Assembly (NCBI GenBank): GCA_902477755.1
Contig: CABSIK010000001.1
Location: forward strand, 310,001-374,000
DNA from: an uncultured Clostridia bacterium
GTDB taxonomy: Bacteria; Bacillota; Clostridia; Lachnospirales; Anaerotignaceae
Direction of reading: 5' to 3'
DNA length: 64,000 nucleotides
Made by a program: the position numbers and the translations under genes. Positions 18,150 through 26,366 of this stretch are shown one piece after another (position 1 is the stretch's first letter; the number at the start of each line of letters is the position of its first letter). Below the pieces are notes generated by a model that saw only the letters and a list, made by a program, of their open reading frames with translations, was not told where the DNA came from and did no database searches.

Positions 18150-18566
18150 TTAGTCTCTCTGGATTTCACCTACTGTCTGAACCAATTCGACCAAAATGCC
18201 ATGAGAGTATTTGGGTCTCAGGAAGTTAACAATGATATCACTTGTACCTTCCACTGCTTCTGTTTCCAGCATTTCGAAGCCTTTATCGATCAATTCTTTG
18301 GAACAAGATTCGATATCATCTACTTCAAAAGCAACATGTGCAATGCCGCCTTTACCATTATTGAATTTTGTCAGAACCCCTTCTTTTGGAATGATAAATT
18401 CAATGGGACTTTCCTTTTCACCATACTTTGTGAAAATCAGGTCTGCGGAATATGCATTCACAAACCCAGTGTAATCTACTTCCAGACCGAACATATCAAT
18501 CAGATCCTGTGCATAACTTTTTTCAGGTAATACAATACCTACATGGTGCATTCTCATTGGTTTCAT
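18150..18566 (-). CDS. VOC-fold protein, methylmalonyl-CoA epimerase/lactoylglutathione lyase-like
   Basis: A 138-residue vicinal-oxygen-chelate protein. MRMHHVGIVLPEK at the N-terminus and GGIAHVAFEVDDIE in the middle carry His residues at typical metal positions, and SHGILVELVQ ends with the Glu ligand. The layout matches methylmalonyl-CoA epimerases (about 135 residues). The ATG at 18566 has GGAGGGAA upstream and replaces an upstream in-frame alternative. First gene of the lactate permease/AEC operon. With lactate uptake next to it, a role in propionate-type metabolism is possible but not shown. Confidence 0.75.
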   Translation of the reverse strand: MKPMRMHHVGIVLPEKSYAQDLIDMFGLEVDYTGFVNAYSADLIFTKYGEKESPIEFIIPKEGVLTKFNNGKGGIAHVAFEVDDIESCSKELIDKGFEMLETEAVEGTSDIIVNFLRPKYSHGILVELVQTVGEIQRD

Positions 18567-18602
18567 AAAAATTCCCTCCAAATCATTAAATATTGTTTTC
18601 AT

Positions 18603-19061
18603 ATTTTAAATGTTATTTACATCAAGTGAGCCAGCGGCATCACCGCGGTTGACAATGATGTTTTGTAATTCCCATTATATCCATATGATTGTTTGAAATA
18701 AAACACAATATATTGACTGATTTTGATTCAAAAATTCAAATAATTCCTTTAAAATATCAAAATAAGCATCATTTCTTTGATAAACTTGATTAATTTAGGA
18801 AAATTTATCACGAAAATTTGAAAAAACTTTTTGCCATACAGTAAAAGCTATGCTATAATTTCATAAAATTCATTTGTGAAAAACAGTTGAAATTGCCTAT
18901 AAGAGAATAAATAAGTCAATATTTGACTGGAAAAATTCAACTGTGTATGCAGCAACAAATGGAAAACATCTTAAAATATGCCATAATCCTTCTGGGCTGC
19001 CAAAAAATATATTGGGGGATATTTCACTTCTCAGCACCGGAATACAATAAAGGAACAGCGT
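18603..19061. other. Intergenic region between divergent VOC and HTH genes
   Basis: 459 nt, AT-rich, containing the divergent promoters. A TATAAT on the minus strand near 18675-18680 is a candidate -10 for the VOC/lactate operon; its -35 is weak. No coding frame or known RNA was recognised. Confidence 0.4.
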
Positions 19062-20591
19062 ATGAAAAAACATGCAGACACATTTTGGGGGGATAACCAC
19101 ATGACATACGGCGAATTTTTAAAAAAACTCATTATTTTTACAAATACAAAAATCATGGTCATTGCCAACGAAACCGGATATGATATCTCGTACATCAGTA
19201 AATGGTGCAACAAAGGAATCCTTCCAACAACACGCACAATTTCTGTCATCAACAAAAAATTATCCAGAGTCTTTGCCAATGAAATCATAGCGCAAGATCG
19301 GGTGGAGGATTTTTTCATTACTTTTTCAGATATGATTGAAAGAAAAGATGAAGATGAAGATGACATTTTGTCTTTTTTGGTCTGTTCCATTGAATCTGCC
19401 CTCACTGCCTGCTATCGACAGTCCTGTTCACAGGAAAACTCTGGTTCTCAAGGACAGAAACCTTCTGGAGAAAATAATTTATTCTGCCATACACAGGTGT
19501 TGGAAAACCTGATCCGGAACATCCGGCAAATTTTGCTGAAAACAGAAAAAGAAATTACGATTGTATGGACCATTGATATCTGTAAATCTTTCCAATATCT
19601 AAATGCGTTGGAAATGGTTTCCAAAAGTCCGCAAAACCGTATCCGCTGTCTCGTTGCGTTAGATTTGGAGGAATTCGAAAGAAATCCCGAATATTATATG
19701 AAACAGCTCTATTTGCTGTTAAGCAAAAACAAAACCGTATTTTTCGAATTTTATAATGGAAAAAATCTGAAACAAACCAACGCTATTGTGGTCGAAGATG
19801 CTTTTGCTGACATTCTGTCTATTGACGAACATGGAAATCTGGATTTTTCTGTAAACATCAAAAATCCTGCCGATGTAAAGACCCTGTTTTCTTTCTTTTG
19901 TCAGAAGATCACTTCTCAGGATCTTTTACTGCGCTCCTGCACATCAAAAGAAATTAACAGATCATATCGCACAGAATTTTATTCCGGCAGCAAGTTCCAT
20001 TTTTTCAATACATTTGGATTTGAGTTCCTTTTGCCGCCGGAAACCATAGACAATATTGTTGAAACAGCAAAGGCTTGTCCCAAAGTGGATATTACCGAAT
20101 CCATGATTCGTACACTTCAAATCACATGGGAAGAAATTTTTGAAAATCAGGAAATCTGCTTTTTCTTCCTGCTTTCCTCTTTGTATGAATACATTACTTC
20201 CGGAGAAATCTATTATACGGATATCCACTATCGACTGCAGGTGGAAGAACGTATCTCTCAGATGAAAAACATCATCGAAGTGTCCAAAAAGAACGCCAAT
20301 ATCAAATTTATCATTTTGGACGAAAATATATTTGCCAGTGATTTTATGCCGCATATCTCGGTATATGCCAACGATAAAAAGATATTCCTCAAGAATTACA
20401 GTGCCTATGAAACAGGTATCGGGCCAAACCTCTATATCATTCATGATAAAGAGCTGATCCGAATGATAAACGCCTCTACAGCAATTTCTCTGCAAAATCC
20501 CACCCTATACAGAGAATATAATTCCGAAACACTGGAACAGCTGTTGGAAAAATACAAAAGCCTAATTTTCCGTATGATGCATATGGCTTAA
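19062..20591 (+). CDS. Unidentified regulator with N-terminal helix-turn-helix
   Basis: A 509-residue protein I do not recognise. The N-terminal region (about 14-75) reads YGEFLKKLIIFTNTKIMVIANETGYDISYISKWCNKGILP, which fits a Cro/CI-like HTH. A strongly acidic stretch, ERKDEDEDD, follows. The remaining ~390 residues are soluble with no membrane segment and no signature I can name. Both the ATG at 19062 (AAAGGA, 7 nt) and one at 19101 (GGGGGG, 8 nt) have plausible ribosome binding sites; the longer form is given. It converges on the agr operon and ends in two hairpins. Confidence 0.6.
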   Translation: MKKHADTFWGDNHMTYGEFLKKLIIFTNTKIMVIANETGYDISYISKWCNKGILPTTRTISVINKKLSRVFANEIIAQDRVEDFFITFSDMIERKDEDEDDILSFLVCSIESALTACYRQSCSQENSGSQGQKPSGENNLFCHTQVLENLIRNIRQILLKTEKEITIVWTIDICKSFQYLNALEMVSKSPQNRIRCLVALDLEEFERNPEYYMKQLYLLLSKNKTVFFEFYNGKNLKQTNAIVVEDAFADILSIDEHGNLDFSVNIKNPADVKTLFSFFCQKITSQDLLLRSCTSKEINRSYRTEFYSGSKFHFFNTFGFEFLLPPETIDNIVETAKACPKVDITESMIRTLQITWEEIFENQEICFFFLLSSLYEYITSGEIYYTDIHYRLQVEERISQMKNIIEVSKKNANIKFIILDENIFASDFMPHISVYANDKKIFLKNYSAYETGIGPNLYIIHDKELIRMINASTAISLQNPTLYREYNSETLEQLLEKYKSLIFRMMHMA

Positions 20592-20620
20592 GCATTGCTA
20601 ATGTCCTATCATAGATTATA

Positions 20621-20650
20621 AAAAACAGCGGCAACATGCCGCTGTTTTTC
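20621..20650 (+). terminator. Terminator after the HTH gene
   Basis: AAAAACAGCGGC pairs with GCCGCTGTTTTT around a 5-nt loop, 30 nt after the stop codon. Confidence 0.85.
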
Positions 20651-20696
20651 AATGTGCTTTGTTCACCCTCTTTCCTCCATAACAGATGACCTCAAA

Positions 20697-20741
20697 CAAA
20701 AAAAGACTCCCCTATGTTTTATCATAGAAGAGTCTTTTTTT
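20697..20741. terminator. Bidirectional terminator between HTH gene and agr operon
   Basis: AAAAGACTC and CTATG pair with CATAG and GAGTCTTTT, flanked by A and T runs on both sides. It can stop both the plus-strand HTH transcript and the minus-strand agrDB transcript. Confidence 0.8.
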
Positions 20742-20849
20742 GAAGTTCTGCACCTCGGAACAAACAAACGCTACCCCAAATTTTATACATTTCTCACTCT
20801 GTACAAAATGTACTGACAGATTTCAGCCTTATATTTTAAATCTCTTTCC

Positions 20850-21443
20850 TTACATTACTTCGTCAGAGCCAAGTGTATGATTCTTGTATTTCCCCCATAC
20901 GAGAATAATGGCCAATTGGCAAACTACACCCACCGCTACTGCTGGAAGTATGTTATTTCCCCAAAAATAAAATACTCCAGAAATGAAACTGATAAACAGC
21001 AGCAAGCTATGTACTTTTTTGCGATATTTCTTTTGCTCATCTAAGTCTAATGGTTTGTTTTTATCCTGTACCGGCGCCAAACACCAAATGATGCATGCTG
21101 AAATGATGTATAATGTTATTGCTTTAACCCCCATATTCTTCTGCAAAAACCCAATCAGATACAACAGAATGATCGTCGTTATCGTTGACATCACATAGCA
21201 TCTAAGCTGTGTTTTTGCATGATATCCTCCTGCGAAAATCCGCAGGGGAATAAAACACACCAAAAACAGCACACTTTCCAGAAACATATCCAGAATGATT
21301 CCTGTAAACAGAGCTGTTGCCAAATTTAACAGAAAAATCAGGCCTTGATAAAAACCAAACAGATAAATCTCCTTATCTTCCTCATGGACATTATCTGCGG
21401 TTTTCATACCTTTCCATACATTTTCCATTATTTTTTCTGTCAT
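20850..21443 (-). CDS. agrB: AgrB-like autoinducer-processing membrane peptidase
   Basis: A 197-residue polytopic membrane protein of the AgrB family. The catalytic pair is in RIFAGGYHAKTQLRCYV: His at about 75 and Cys at about 82, close to the known His77/Cys84 of staphylococcal AgrB. About five or six hydrophobic segments follow. It cleaves the AgrD precursor at its C-terminal side and forms the thiolactone. It lies 27 nt after agrD. The ATG at 21443 with GGGGTG upstream is preferred over a GTG three codons earlier. Confidence 0.92.
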   Translation of the reverse strand: MTEKIMENVWKGMKTADNVHEEDKEIYLFGFYQGLIFLLNLATALFTGIILDMFLESVLFLVCFIPLRIFAGGYHAKTQLRCYVMSTITTIILLYLIGFLQKNMGVKAITLYIISACIIWCLAPVQDKNKPLDLDEQKKYRKKVHSLLLFISFISGVFYFWGNNILPAVAVGVVCQLAIILVWGKYKNHTLGSDEVM

Positions 21444-21470
21444 AGAAATCACCCCATGCCCTTCGAAATC

Positions 21471-21629
21471 TTAGATATGTTTCAGTTTTTCGCTGCCTTT
21501 AGGCATTTTAGGCTGGTAGTATTCAAACATACATGTTGTGTTTACAGACAATGTTGTAACAACCAGAGCCAAAGATGCCACTGCTTTCCACATATTTGCC
21601 TTCAAGCCAAACCAATTCCATTTTTTCAT
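21471..21629 (-). CDS. agrD: AgrD-like cyclic lactone autoinducer peptide precursor
   Basis: A 52-residue precursor. N-terminal amphipathic leader MKKWNWFGLKANMWKAVASLA, then the core NTTCMFEYYQP and a charged C-terminal recognition tail KMPKGSEKLKHI. Aligning Cys33 and the tail proline (Pro43) with staphylococcal AgrD puts the cleavage after Tyr37, so the ring would be Cys-Met-Phe-Glu-Tyr with a short N-terminal tail (Thr-Thr). ATG at 21629 is preceded by GGAGGG. It has its own promoter and precedes agrB. Confidence 0.92.
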   Translation of the reverse strand: MKKWNWFGLKANMWKAVASLALVVTTLSVNTTCMFEYYQPKMPKGSEKLKHI

Positions 21630-21669
21630 AAGATCACCCTCCGTTATTGTGTATTTTTTTTGTGAGCCT

Positions 21670-21698
21670 ATTATACCGAAAATTACACGCATTTCTAA
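21670..21698 (-). promoter_or_regulatory. Promoter of agrDB with weak -35
   Basis: On the minus strand TATAAT (21670-21675) is preceded at 17 nt by TTAGAA (21693-21698), a poor -35. A TTGACA nearby is 27 nt upstream, too far. A strong -10 with a defective -35 is what is expected of a promoter activated by a LytTR response regulator such as the adjacent AgrA-like protein. Confidence 0.55.
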
Positions 21699-21738
21699 AA
21701 CATGTCAAAATTACCCATGTATTTTCCATTTTTGACAG

Positions 21739-21770
21739 AAAAAGCACATCTGTAATAAGATGCGCTTTTA
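21739..21770 (-). terminator. Terminator between agrC and agrD
   Basis: On the minus strand AAAAGCGCATCT pairs with AGATGTGCTTTTT (one G-U), right after the agrC stop. It separates the sensor/regulator transcript from agrDB. Confidence 0.75.
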
Positions 21771-21775
21771 TTTAT

Positions 21776-23041
21776 TTATATATACATAATAATATGCACA
21801 TTAAAAACATTGTTTTCTGTGTCGATCAACATTTCTCCATGATACTTTTCTATGATCCGCCTTACATTGCTCAAGCCAATCCCATGGGGTTCTTTTGCAT
21901 TCTTTTTCGTTGAAATCAGCACATTGCCTTTTTTGATGAGTTCACCTTCATATGTATTTTTTGCATTGATAAACAACAGACCTTGCCGATAACTGATTTC
22001 CATTTCAAATTTGCCTTTCTTCTGTTTGCTTAATGATTCTATGGCATTATCCATTAAATTGCCGATCACCACAACCAGATCGAAAGCATCTACCGCCATA
22101 TTTTCTGGAATCTGCATTTTAATTTCTGCGTCAGCCCCTGCTGCCGTCATAATTTTCCACTTATGATTGACAAGACCATCCAATATTTGATTCCCCGTAC
22201 ATACATAGTCTTCTGATAACTGATACTCTCTGCCCAACTTCTGGAAATATTCACGCAATTCTATCCGCTCATCCGTTTTTGTCAGTTCTTCCAAGGCAAT
22301 CAAATGATTCTTAAAGTCATGTTTTGCTCTTTTGATACTGTCCTCTGTTGCATGAATCATATCCAGCTGTTGCTGATAAGCCTTATTCTGTAATGTCAAA
22401 GACTGGTTTTGTATTTCCACTTCACAATTGGAAACAACAATTTGATATAAATAGAAAAATGCTATATTAATCAAAAACAGACAAAAAATCACACTGACAG
22501 TAATCCATTGTTCATATCCACCATACAATGCCAAAATATCTGCAAAAGCTGAAATGCTTGGGATCATAATCAGCACTGTACAACGCCCTTTTTGGTAAAT
22601 GCGTTCCTCCTGCCCAAGGATGCTTTTCATGACAAGCACAACAATATAAAACAGGAAATTGCTTATAGTATAAGTGATAACTTCAATGGAAGAAATATGC
22701 CCCCATACCAGAATGGCAGTTCTGGATGTGATGGTTTCGCAAAGTATCCCCAGCAAGAATATGCAGCATGCCGCAAAAAATCTTTTATAGATGGTACTGT
22801 GATAAAGCAGTGTCAAAAGCAGAAACAGTAATAAATTAGAAAATACCGTAACGATAGGAATTCGATAATGCAAATAGATAATGCTGTTGGTCATGTAATA
22901 TAAAACAAAAATCACACGTTTTAATACTTGAGAACAACGCAAATGTTGTTTGGAAAACATCGTTTCCAAAAAAATATTGATGCTGAATACACGAAATAGA
23001 TTCGCGATCAAGTAAATCAGATTGCTATACTCTAATACCAT
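21776..23041 (-). CDS. agrC: AgrC-like GHKL sensor histidine kinase
   Basis: A 421-residue kinase. The first ~200 residues contain about six membrane segments, as in AgrC receptors. The cytoplasmic part has the phosphoacceptor motif KHDFKNHLIALEEL, the N box NLMDNAIESLSKQ, and the G box GIGLSNVRRIIEKYHGE of the HPK10/GHKL class. It begins 1 nt after the response-regulator gene. By family and by linkage to agrB and agrD it should sense the cyclic peptide from this locus and phosphorylate the adjacent LytTR regulator. Confidence 0.92.
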   Translation of the reverse strand: MVLEYSNLIYLIANLFRVFSINIFLETMFSKQHLRCSQVLKRVIFVLYYMTNSIIYLHYRIPIVTVFSNLLLFLLLTLLYHSTIYKRFFAACCIFLLGILCETITSRTAILVWGHISSIEVITYTISNFLFYIVVLVMKSILGQEERIYQKGRCTVLIMIPSISAFADILALYGGYEQWITVSVIFCLFLINIAFFYLYQIVVSNCEVEIQNQSLTLQNKAYQQQLDMIHATEDSIKRAKHDFKNHLIALEELTKTDERIELREYFQKLGREYQLSEDYVCTGNQILDGLVNHKWKIMTAAGADAEIKMQIPENMAVDAFDLVVVIGNLMDNAIESLSKQKKGKFEMEISYRQGLLFINAKNTYEGELIKKGNVLISTKKNAKEPHGIGLSNVRRIIEKYHGEMLIDTENNVFNVHIIMYI

Positions 23042-23042
23042 T

Positions 23043-23753
23043 TTATTTCCTCACTCCACTACCCATGAGACTTTCTCTGACTGTTTTTCGATAAATGCGG
23101 CTAATGGGCAACTCTACTTCATTGCTCAGTAATACACTATCGAATTTAAAACGCGTCACATATTGCTTATTGACAATAAAAGATTTATGTATCTGTATAA
23201 ATTCTGTATCCGACAAATTCAGCTCAGATAACTTGCCGTAGAAAGAATCACTGCTGTTTCTTGTATGAACAATGATCTTTTTTGCCTCACTGCTGAAATA
23301 TATGATTTCTTTATAGGGTATTCTGTTTTCCGTCTTTCCAGTCTTATAGGTAAATATCTTAATTTGATGTCCCTGCAATTCCAGCGCCTTTTCCAAAACT
23401 CCAATGACCTGTCTCGGCGAAAAAGGTTTTACCAAAAAATGAATGGGCCTGATTTGGAATAACTCCATTGCGTAAGATGCTTTTGCTGAAATAAAAGCAA
23501 TCTGCATATAATCATCCATCATGGTTTCTCTGATATAACGCCCTACCACAACGCCATTTAATTCTGCCAATTCAATATCCAGATAAATCAAATCATACTT
23601 TGCATGATCGTTCAATTCCTTCAGCAATTCTTCACCAGATTGAAAAATGTCTAACTCATAATGAATGGTTTCTGTTTTAAAAAAATCTTCGATAGTATTT
23701 TCTATTTCACTGCATATAGCGCAATTGTCATCACAAACTGCGATCCGAAACAT
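23043..23753 (-). CDS. agrA: AgrA-like LytTR response regulator
   Basis: A 236-residue response regulator. Receiver domain 1-120 with the acidic pair CDDN (8-11) and the phosphoacceptor Asp59 in LIYLDIE, and Lys in LVKPFSP. The C-terminal LytTR DNA-binding domain (about 130-232) includes IIYFSSEAKKIIVHT and FIQIHKSFIVNKQYV. It is first in the agrA-C-(terminator)-D-B locus. GGAGGG precedes the ATG. It is expected to activate the weak agrDB promoter and other targets. Confidence 0.92.
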   Translation of the reverse strand: MFRIAVCDDNCAICSEIENTIEDFFKTETIHYELDIFQSGEELLKELNDHAKYDLIYLDIELAELNGVVVGRYIRETMMDDYMQIAFISAKASYAMELFQIRPIHFLVKPFSPRQVIGVLEKALELQGHQIKIFTYKTGKTENRIPYKEIIYFSSEAKKIIVHTRNSSDSFYGKLSELNLSDTEFIQIHKSFIVNKQYVTRFKFDSVLLSNEVELPISRIYRKTVRESLMGSGVRK

Positions 23754-24252
23754 GGTAAACCCTCCAGCAATTTCACATTTTTATTATATTTTATCACATA
23801 TTTAAAAGAAAATCCTCATTTTTCGTGATGATTTTCGCACTCTTTATGCATTTTAATAAATATTTTTAAAAAAGATAATGGATTATATTTTTATAGCATG
23901 ATCCATTCCAAACAGATTTTATTCAAGCATGTATATCAAACAGCAATGAAACTCCAAATATAATCTATTTTTCGTTCAGGTTACTTGATACAGTAACTGC
24001 AGGAGTAACCCTTTTTCAAAATTTAATCCTATTCCCAGATTCCGTTTTTTATATTTTTAAAAAGGTTTTATATCAATGCATTGCTGCTATCATCCAAATG
24101 CGAAGTTTCATTCATTTTTCTCATAAAAAATTCCCTCTGCTGATTCTTTCAGCAAAGGGAATTCTTATAATTTTTCTGCTTTTTATGAAAACATACAGAC
24201 ATACATACCGTTCAAATCATTCTTTTTGTCTGCATGTTTTTTTCTGATTTCC
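23754..24252. other. Intergenic region upstream of agrA
   Basis: About 500 nt, very AT-rich. It contains a likely agrA -10 (TATAAT on the minus strand near 23787-23792), an unexplained dyad GGTTACT with AGTAACC (about 23979-24010), and the terminator at 24123-24165. No coding frame looks real. Confidence 0.5.
24123..24165 (-). terminator. Terminator of the SseB-like/small membrane protein operon
   Basis: On the minus strand AATTCCCT plus TTGCTGAA pair with TTCAGCA/AGAGGGAATT and are followed by TTTTTTAT. It lies 90 nt after the small membrane protein gene. Confidence 0.8.
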
Positions 24253-24429
24253 TTATTTCTGTTCCTTTTCCTTCTCTTGTGGAAGTGTATGCCACACAAC
24301 AGGTTCTTTGCGGCGGCAAAAAATCTTTTTAATCTTATCCAACACCGATTCAACAAAATGGAACCAAATATTCCCAAAGATCACCAGTATCAGAAGAAAA
24401 ATCAGGATACCACCAAATTCTTTCAACAT
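24253..24429 (-). CDS. Small single-pass membrane protein (58 aa)
   Basis: A short gene, easily missed. It starts MLKEFGGILIFLLILVIFGN, one clear membrane segment (about residues 5-23), followed by a basic stretch DKIKKIFCRRK and a polar tail ending EKEKEQK. AGTGAGG lies 6-10 nt before the ATG and overlaps the stop of the upstream gene, 7 nt away, and a terminator follows. Both support a real two-gene transcript. I recognise no family. A longer overlapping frame here has an unlikely composition and was set aside. Confidence 0.65.
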   Translation of the reverse strand: MLKEFGGILIFLLILVIFGNIWFHFVESVLDKIKKIFCRRKEPVVWHTLPQEKEKEQK

Positions 24430-24436
24430 ATATGCC

Positions 24437-24922
24437 TCACTTTGTTGCGTACTGGTTCATAAAAAATTCTGTGAATGCAGCCAATTCTTTCTCCTGAGAT
24501 ACATAAACATAAAGCTTTTCATCTTCCAGCCAGTCATAAGCATTGATGCCAATATAAGCCTTTTTATCCGGATAAATGATAAAAGCATCTGTAGGATATT
24601 TATTCCGATAGGCCTTTAAAATTTCAGAATGACGATAATATACAGGATCGCCGCAGCCAGAAAGATCCGGTACCGTAGGAACCACGACGATAGTCTTTGT
24701 TTCTTCATTCCAACCTACGATCAGATTGCCAATCTTTGTTTTGCTGCCATGGACAAAACCGTAATTGAACCATGCAACATCTTCCGTATAACCGAAAATC
24801 AGCTGATAGGCATCTCCATCTTCTACCACCTGGTTGAAAAGCAGCCTCATTTTCTTTGCATTGGCATTGCTTTTTTCCATGTCGATTTCAGGCCCTTTGA
24901 ATAATTTTCCGAAAAATCCCAT
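24437..24922 (-). CDS. SseB-like protein of unknown function
   Basis: A 161-residue soluble protein. It opens MGFFGKLFKGPEIDMEKSNANAKKMRLLFN and contains YQLIFGYTEDV, KIGNLIVGWNEETKTIVVVPT and DAFIIYPDKKAYIGINAYDWLEDEKLYVYVSQEKELAAFTEFF. The general pattern recalls SseB-type or small clostridial proteins of unknown role; the match is weak. Two-gene operon with the 58-residue membrane protein downstream. No catalytic residues could be assigned. Confidence 0.6.
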   Translation of the reverse strand: MGFFGKLFKGPEIDMEKSNANAKKMRLLFNQVVEDGDAYQLIFGYTEDVAWFNYGFVHGSKTKIGNLIVGWNEETKTIVVVPTVPDLSGCGDPVYYRHSEILKAYRNKYPTDAFIIYPDKKAYIGINAYDWLEDEKLYVYVSQEKELAAFTEFFMNQYATK

Positions 24923-25048
24923 AATTGTTCCCTCCTAATGATTTGATGATATTTTCAACTGCTGCACAGAAATGATATTTCTATTTAGCAGCCTAACAAC
25001 AAAATAAGAATAAATTATATAATTTGTATTTATTTTGGCTGTAAAGAA

Positions 25049-25085
25049 ATCCGTCAGAATACAGATAACATATTCGGACGGATGC
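25049..25085 (-). terminator. Hairpin after the TetR gene
   Basis: ATCCGTC-GAATA pairs with TATTC-GACGGAT with one mismatch, about 10 nt past the TetR stop on the minus strand. The T run is interrupted (TTTCTTT), so it is a moderate terminator at best. Confidence 0.55.
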
Positions 25086-25095
25086 CAATCTGTCT

Positions 25096-25713
25096 TTACA
25101 AAGAGGATTCTTTTAACTTTTCTAAATAGTCAATAACAGCGTTGATCTGAAATTCTGTAGTTTTCTCTGCTGCTTCCGGCACAAAGAAAGGCAGTCTTTC
25201 TGGAACAGAACGATGAATAATAATGACCGTCAGGCAAAGATTGATAAACAAATCTACATGCTCTTTTCTGGCGTCAATGCCAAAAGATTCCAGAATCTTT
25301 CCAAAAAGCACCGACTGTTTTTTCCGAAAAACTTCATAACTTTCTTTTGACAATCGCTGAAACAAAATCTGCTGTTCATCCACACTCAAAACAGCAAAAC
25401 CACTTTTGGCACCATTACAGCAGGAATAGATAAATTGTCTTACACCTTCATGCCATGTCAAAGCAGGATCTGCCATCAACTGCTGGACATAGGCTATGAT
25501 CTTCGGCTGCTGGAAATAAAGGGCTTCAATGACCAAATCTTCTTTCGTCTGAAAAAAAGAATAGAAGAAGGTACGAGAGATTCCAACTTTTTTATAAATC
25601 TGCTCCACTGTTGTATGCTGGATTCCCTGTTTTGCCATCAGCTCCAAAGACACACGAATCAAGTCATCCCTTATTTGTTTTCGTTCTTCTTCGGAATAAG
25701 CAACCTTTGGCAT
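25096..25713 (-). CDS. TetR/AcrR family transcriptional regulator
   Basis: A 205-residue TetR-type protein. N-terminal HTH: RDDLIRVSLELMAKQGIQHTTVEQIYKKVGISRTFFYSFFQTKEDLVIEAL (about 14-64). The C-terminal ligand/dimer domain is all helical and unassigned. The monocistronic gene lies 126 nt from the marR gene, read in the same direction. No target operator was clear, though the upstream region is strongly AT-rich. It may regulate itself or the adjacent transporter. Confidence 0.88.
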   Translation of the reverse strand: MPKVAYSEEERKQIRDDLIRVSLELMAKQGIQHTTVEQIYKKVGISRTFFYSFFQTKEDLVIEALYFQQPKIIAYVQQLMADPALTWHEGVRQFIYSCCNGAKSGFAVLSVDEQQILFQRLSKESYEVFRKKQSVLFGKILESFGIDARKEHVDLFINLCLTVIIIHRSVPERLPFFVPEAAEKTTEFQINAVIDYLEKLKESSL

Positions 25714-25839
25714 ATTTTTTCTCCCCTTAATAATAAATACAATTTTAAAAATTCATCTTTATTTTATCATATCTTTTCAAATAATACAATCAGAACTTGG
25801 ATAATTTCAAAAATCCATGAGACAAAAGAAAAACTGTGC

Positions 25840-26274
25840 TCAATCCTCCAAATCAATTGCCGCTTCTGCCGCCATTGCTAAAAGCCTTTTGAATTCCCCT
25901 CGTTCCTTCGCTGTCATACGCTGCGTCATTCGTTGAAAAGTGGCTTCAATTTCTTCTTTTATAAATGGATATACCTGCCATGATTTCTCTGTAGGCTGGA
26001 TATCAAAAGTTCGTTTGTCTCTCGCATTGGTAGTACGGATCAAAAACCCCAATTCTTCCAATTTTGTCACCGTTTTCGCAATGACACTTTTATCCAATGC
26101 CAGACGTTTTGTAATTTCGTCTTGCGTCAACATTTCAAAATCACAGACAATCAGTATGACAACAGCCTGCGCCGCCGTCAAATTATGCTGTAAGCAGCAG
26201 TTATTCAGCCAGATGTGGGATTTACGATACAAAATAGAAATAGATTTAAAGGGACTTTCAATAATATTGGGCAT
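25840..26274 (-). CDS. MarR family transcriptional regulator
   Basis: A 144-residue winged-helix MarR protein. LTAAQAVVILIVCDFEMLTQDEITKRLALDKSVIAKTVTKLEELGFLIRTTNARDKRTFDIQPTEKS covers the recognition helix and the wing with the conserved DKRT. Divergent from the MFS-CBS transporter gene. Two related palindromes in the shared 144-nt gap overlap both promoters, so it very likely represses itself and the transporter until a ligand binds. AGGAGG precedes the ATG. Confidence 0.92.
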   Translation of the reverse strand: MPNIIESPFKSISILYRKSHIWLNNCCLQHNLTAAQAVVILIVCDFEMLTQDEITKRLALDKSVIAKTVTKLEELGFLIRTTNARDKRTFDIQPTEKSWQVYPFIKEEIEATFQRMTQRMTAKERGEFKRLLAMAAEAAIDLED

Positions 26275-26299
26275 GATAAAACCTCCTTTTTACAAAATC

Positions 26300-26328
26300 A
26301 TTATAATCTTATTTGGTGGCAATTGCAA
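26300..26328 (-). promoter_or_regulatory. marR promoter overlapped by an imperfect operator
   Basis: On the minus strand TTGCAA (26323-26328), 17-nt spacer, TATAAT (26300-26305). The -35 lies inside an imperfect copy of the MarR palindrome (about 26313-26334) that shares the core GGCAATTGC with the perfect operator at 26367-26390. Confidence 0.65.
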
Positions 26329-26335
26329 CTAGTTA

Positions 26336-26364
26336 TTGACTTACAAACATTTCTTTGCTATATT
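26336..26364 (+). promoter_or_regulatory. Promoter of the MFS-CBS transporter gene
   Basis: TTGACT (26336-26341), 17-nt spacer, TATATT (26359-26364). The start point would fall inside the perfect palindrome that begins 2 nt downstream. Confidence 0.7.
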
Positions 26365-26366
26365 AA

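Noticed and set aside
24183..24377. 64-residue minus-strand frame overlapping the small membrane protein gene
   Set aside because: It has no ribosome binding site and very basic, unstructured composition. The other frame has a membrane helix and a proper start.
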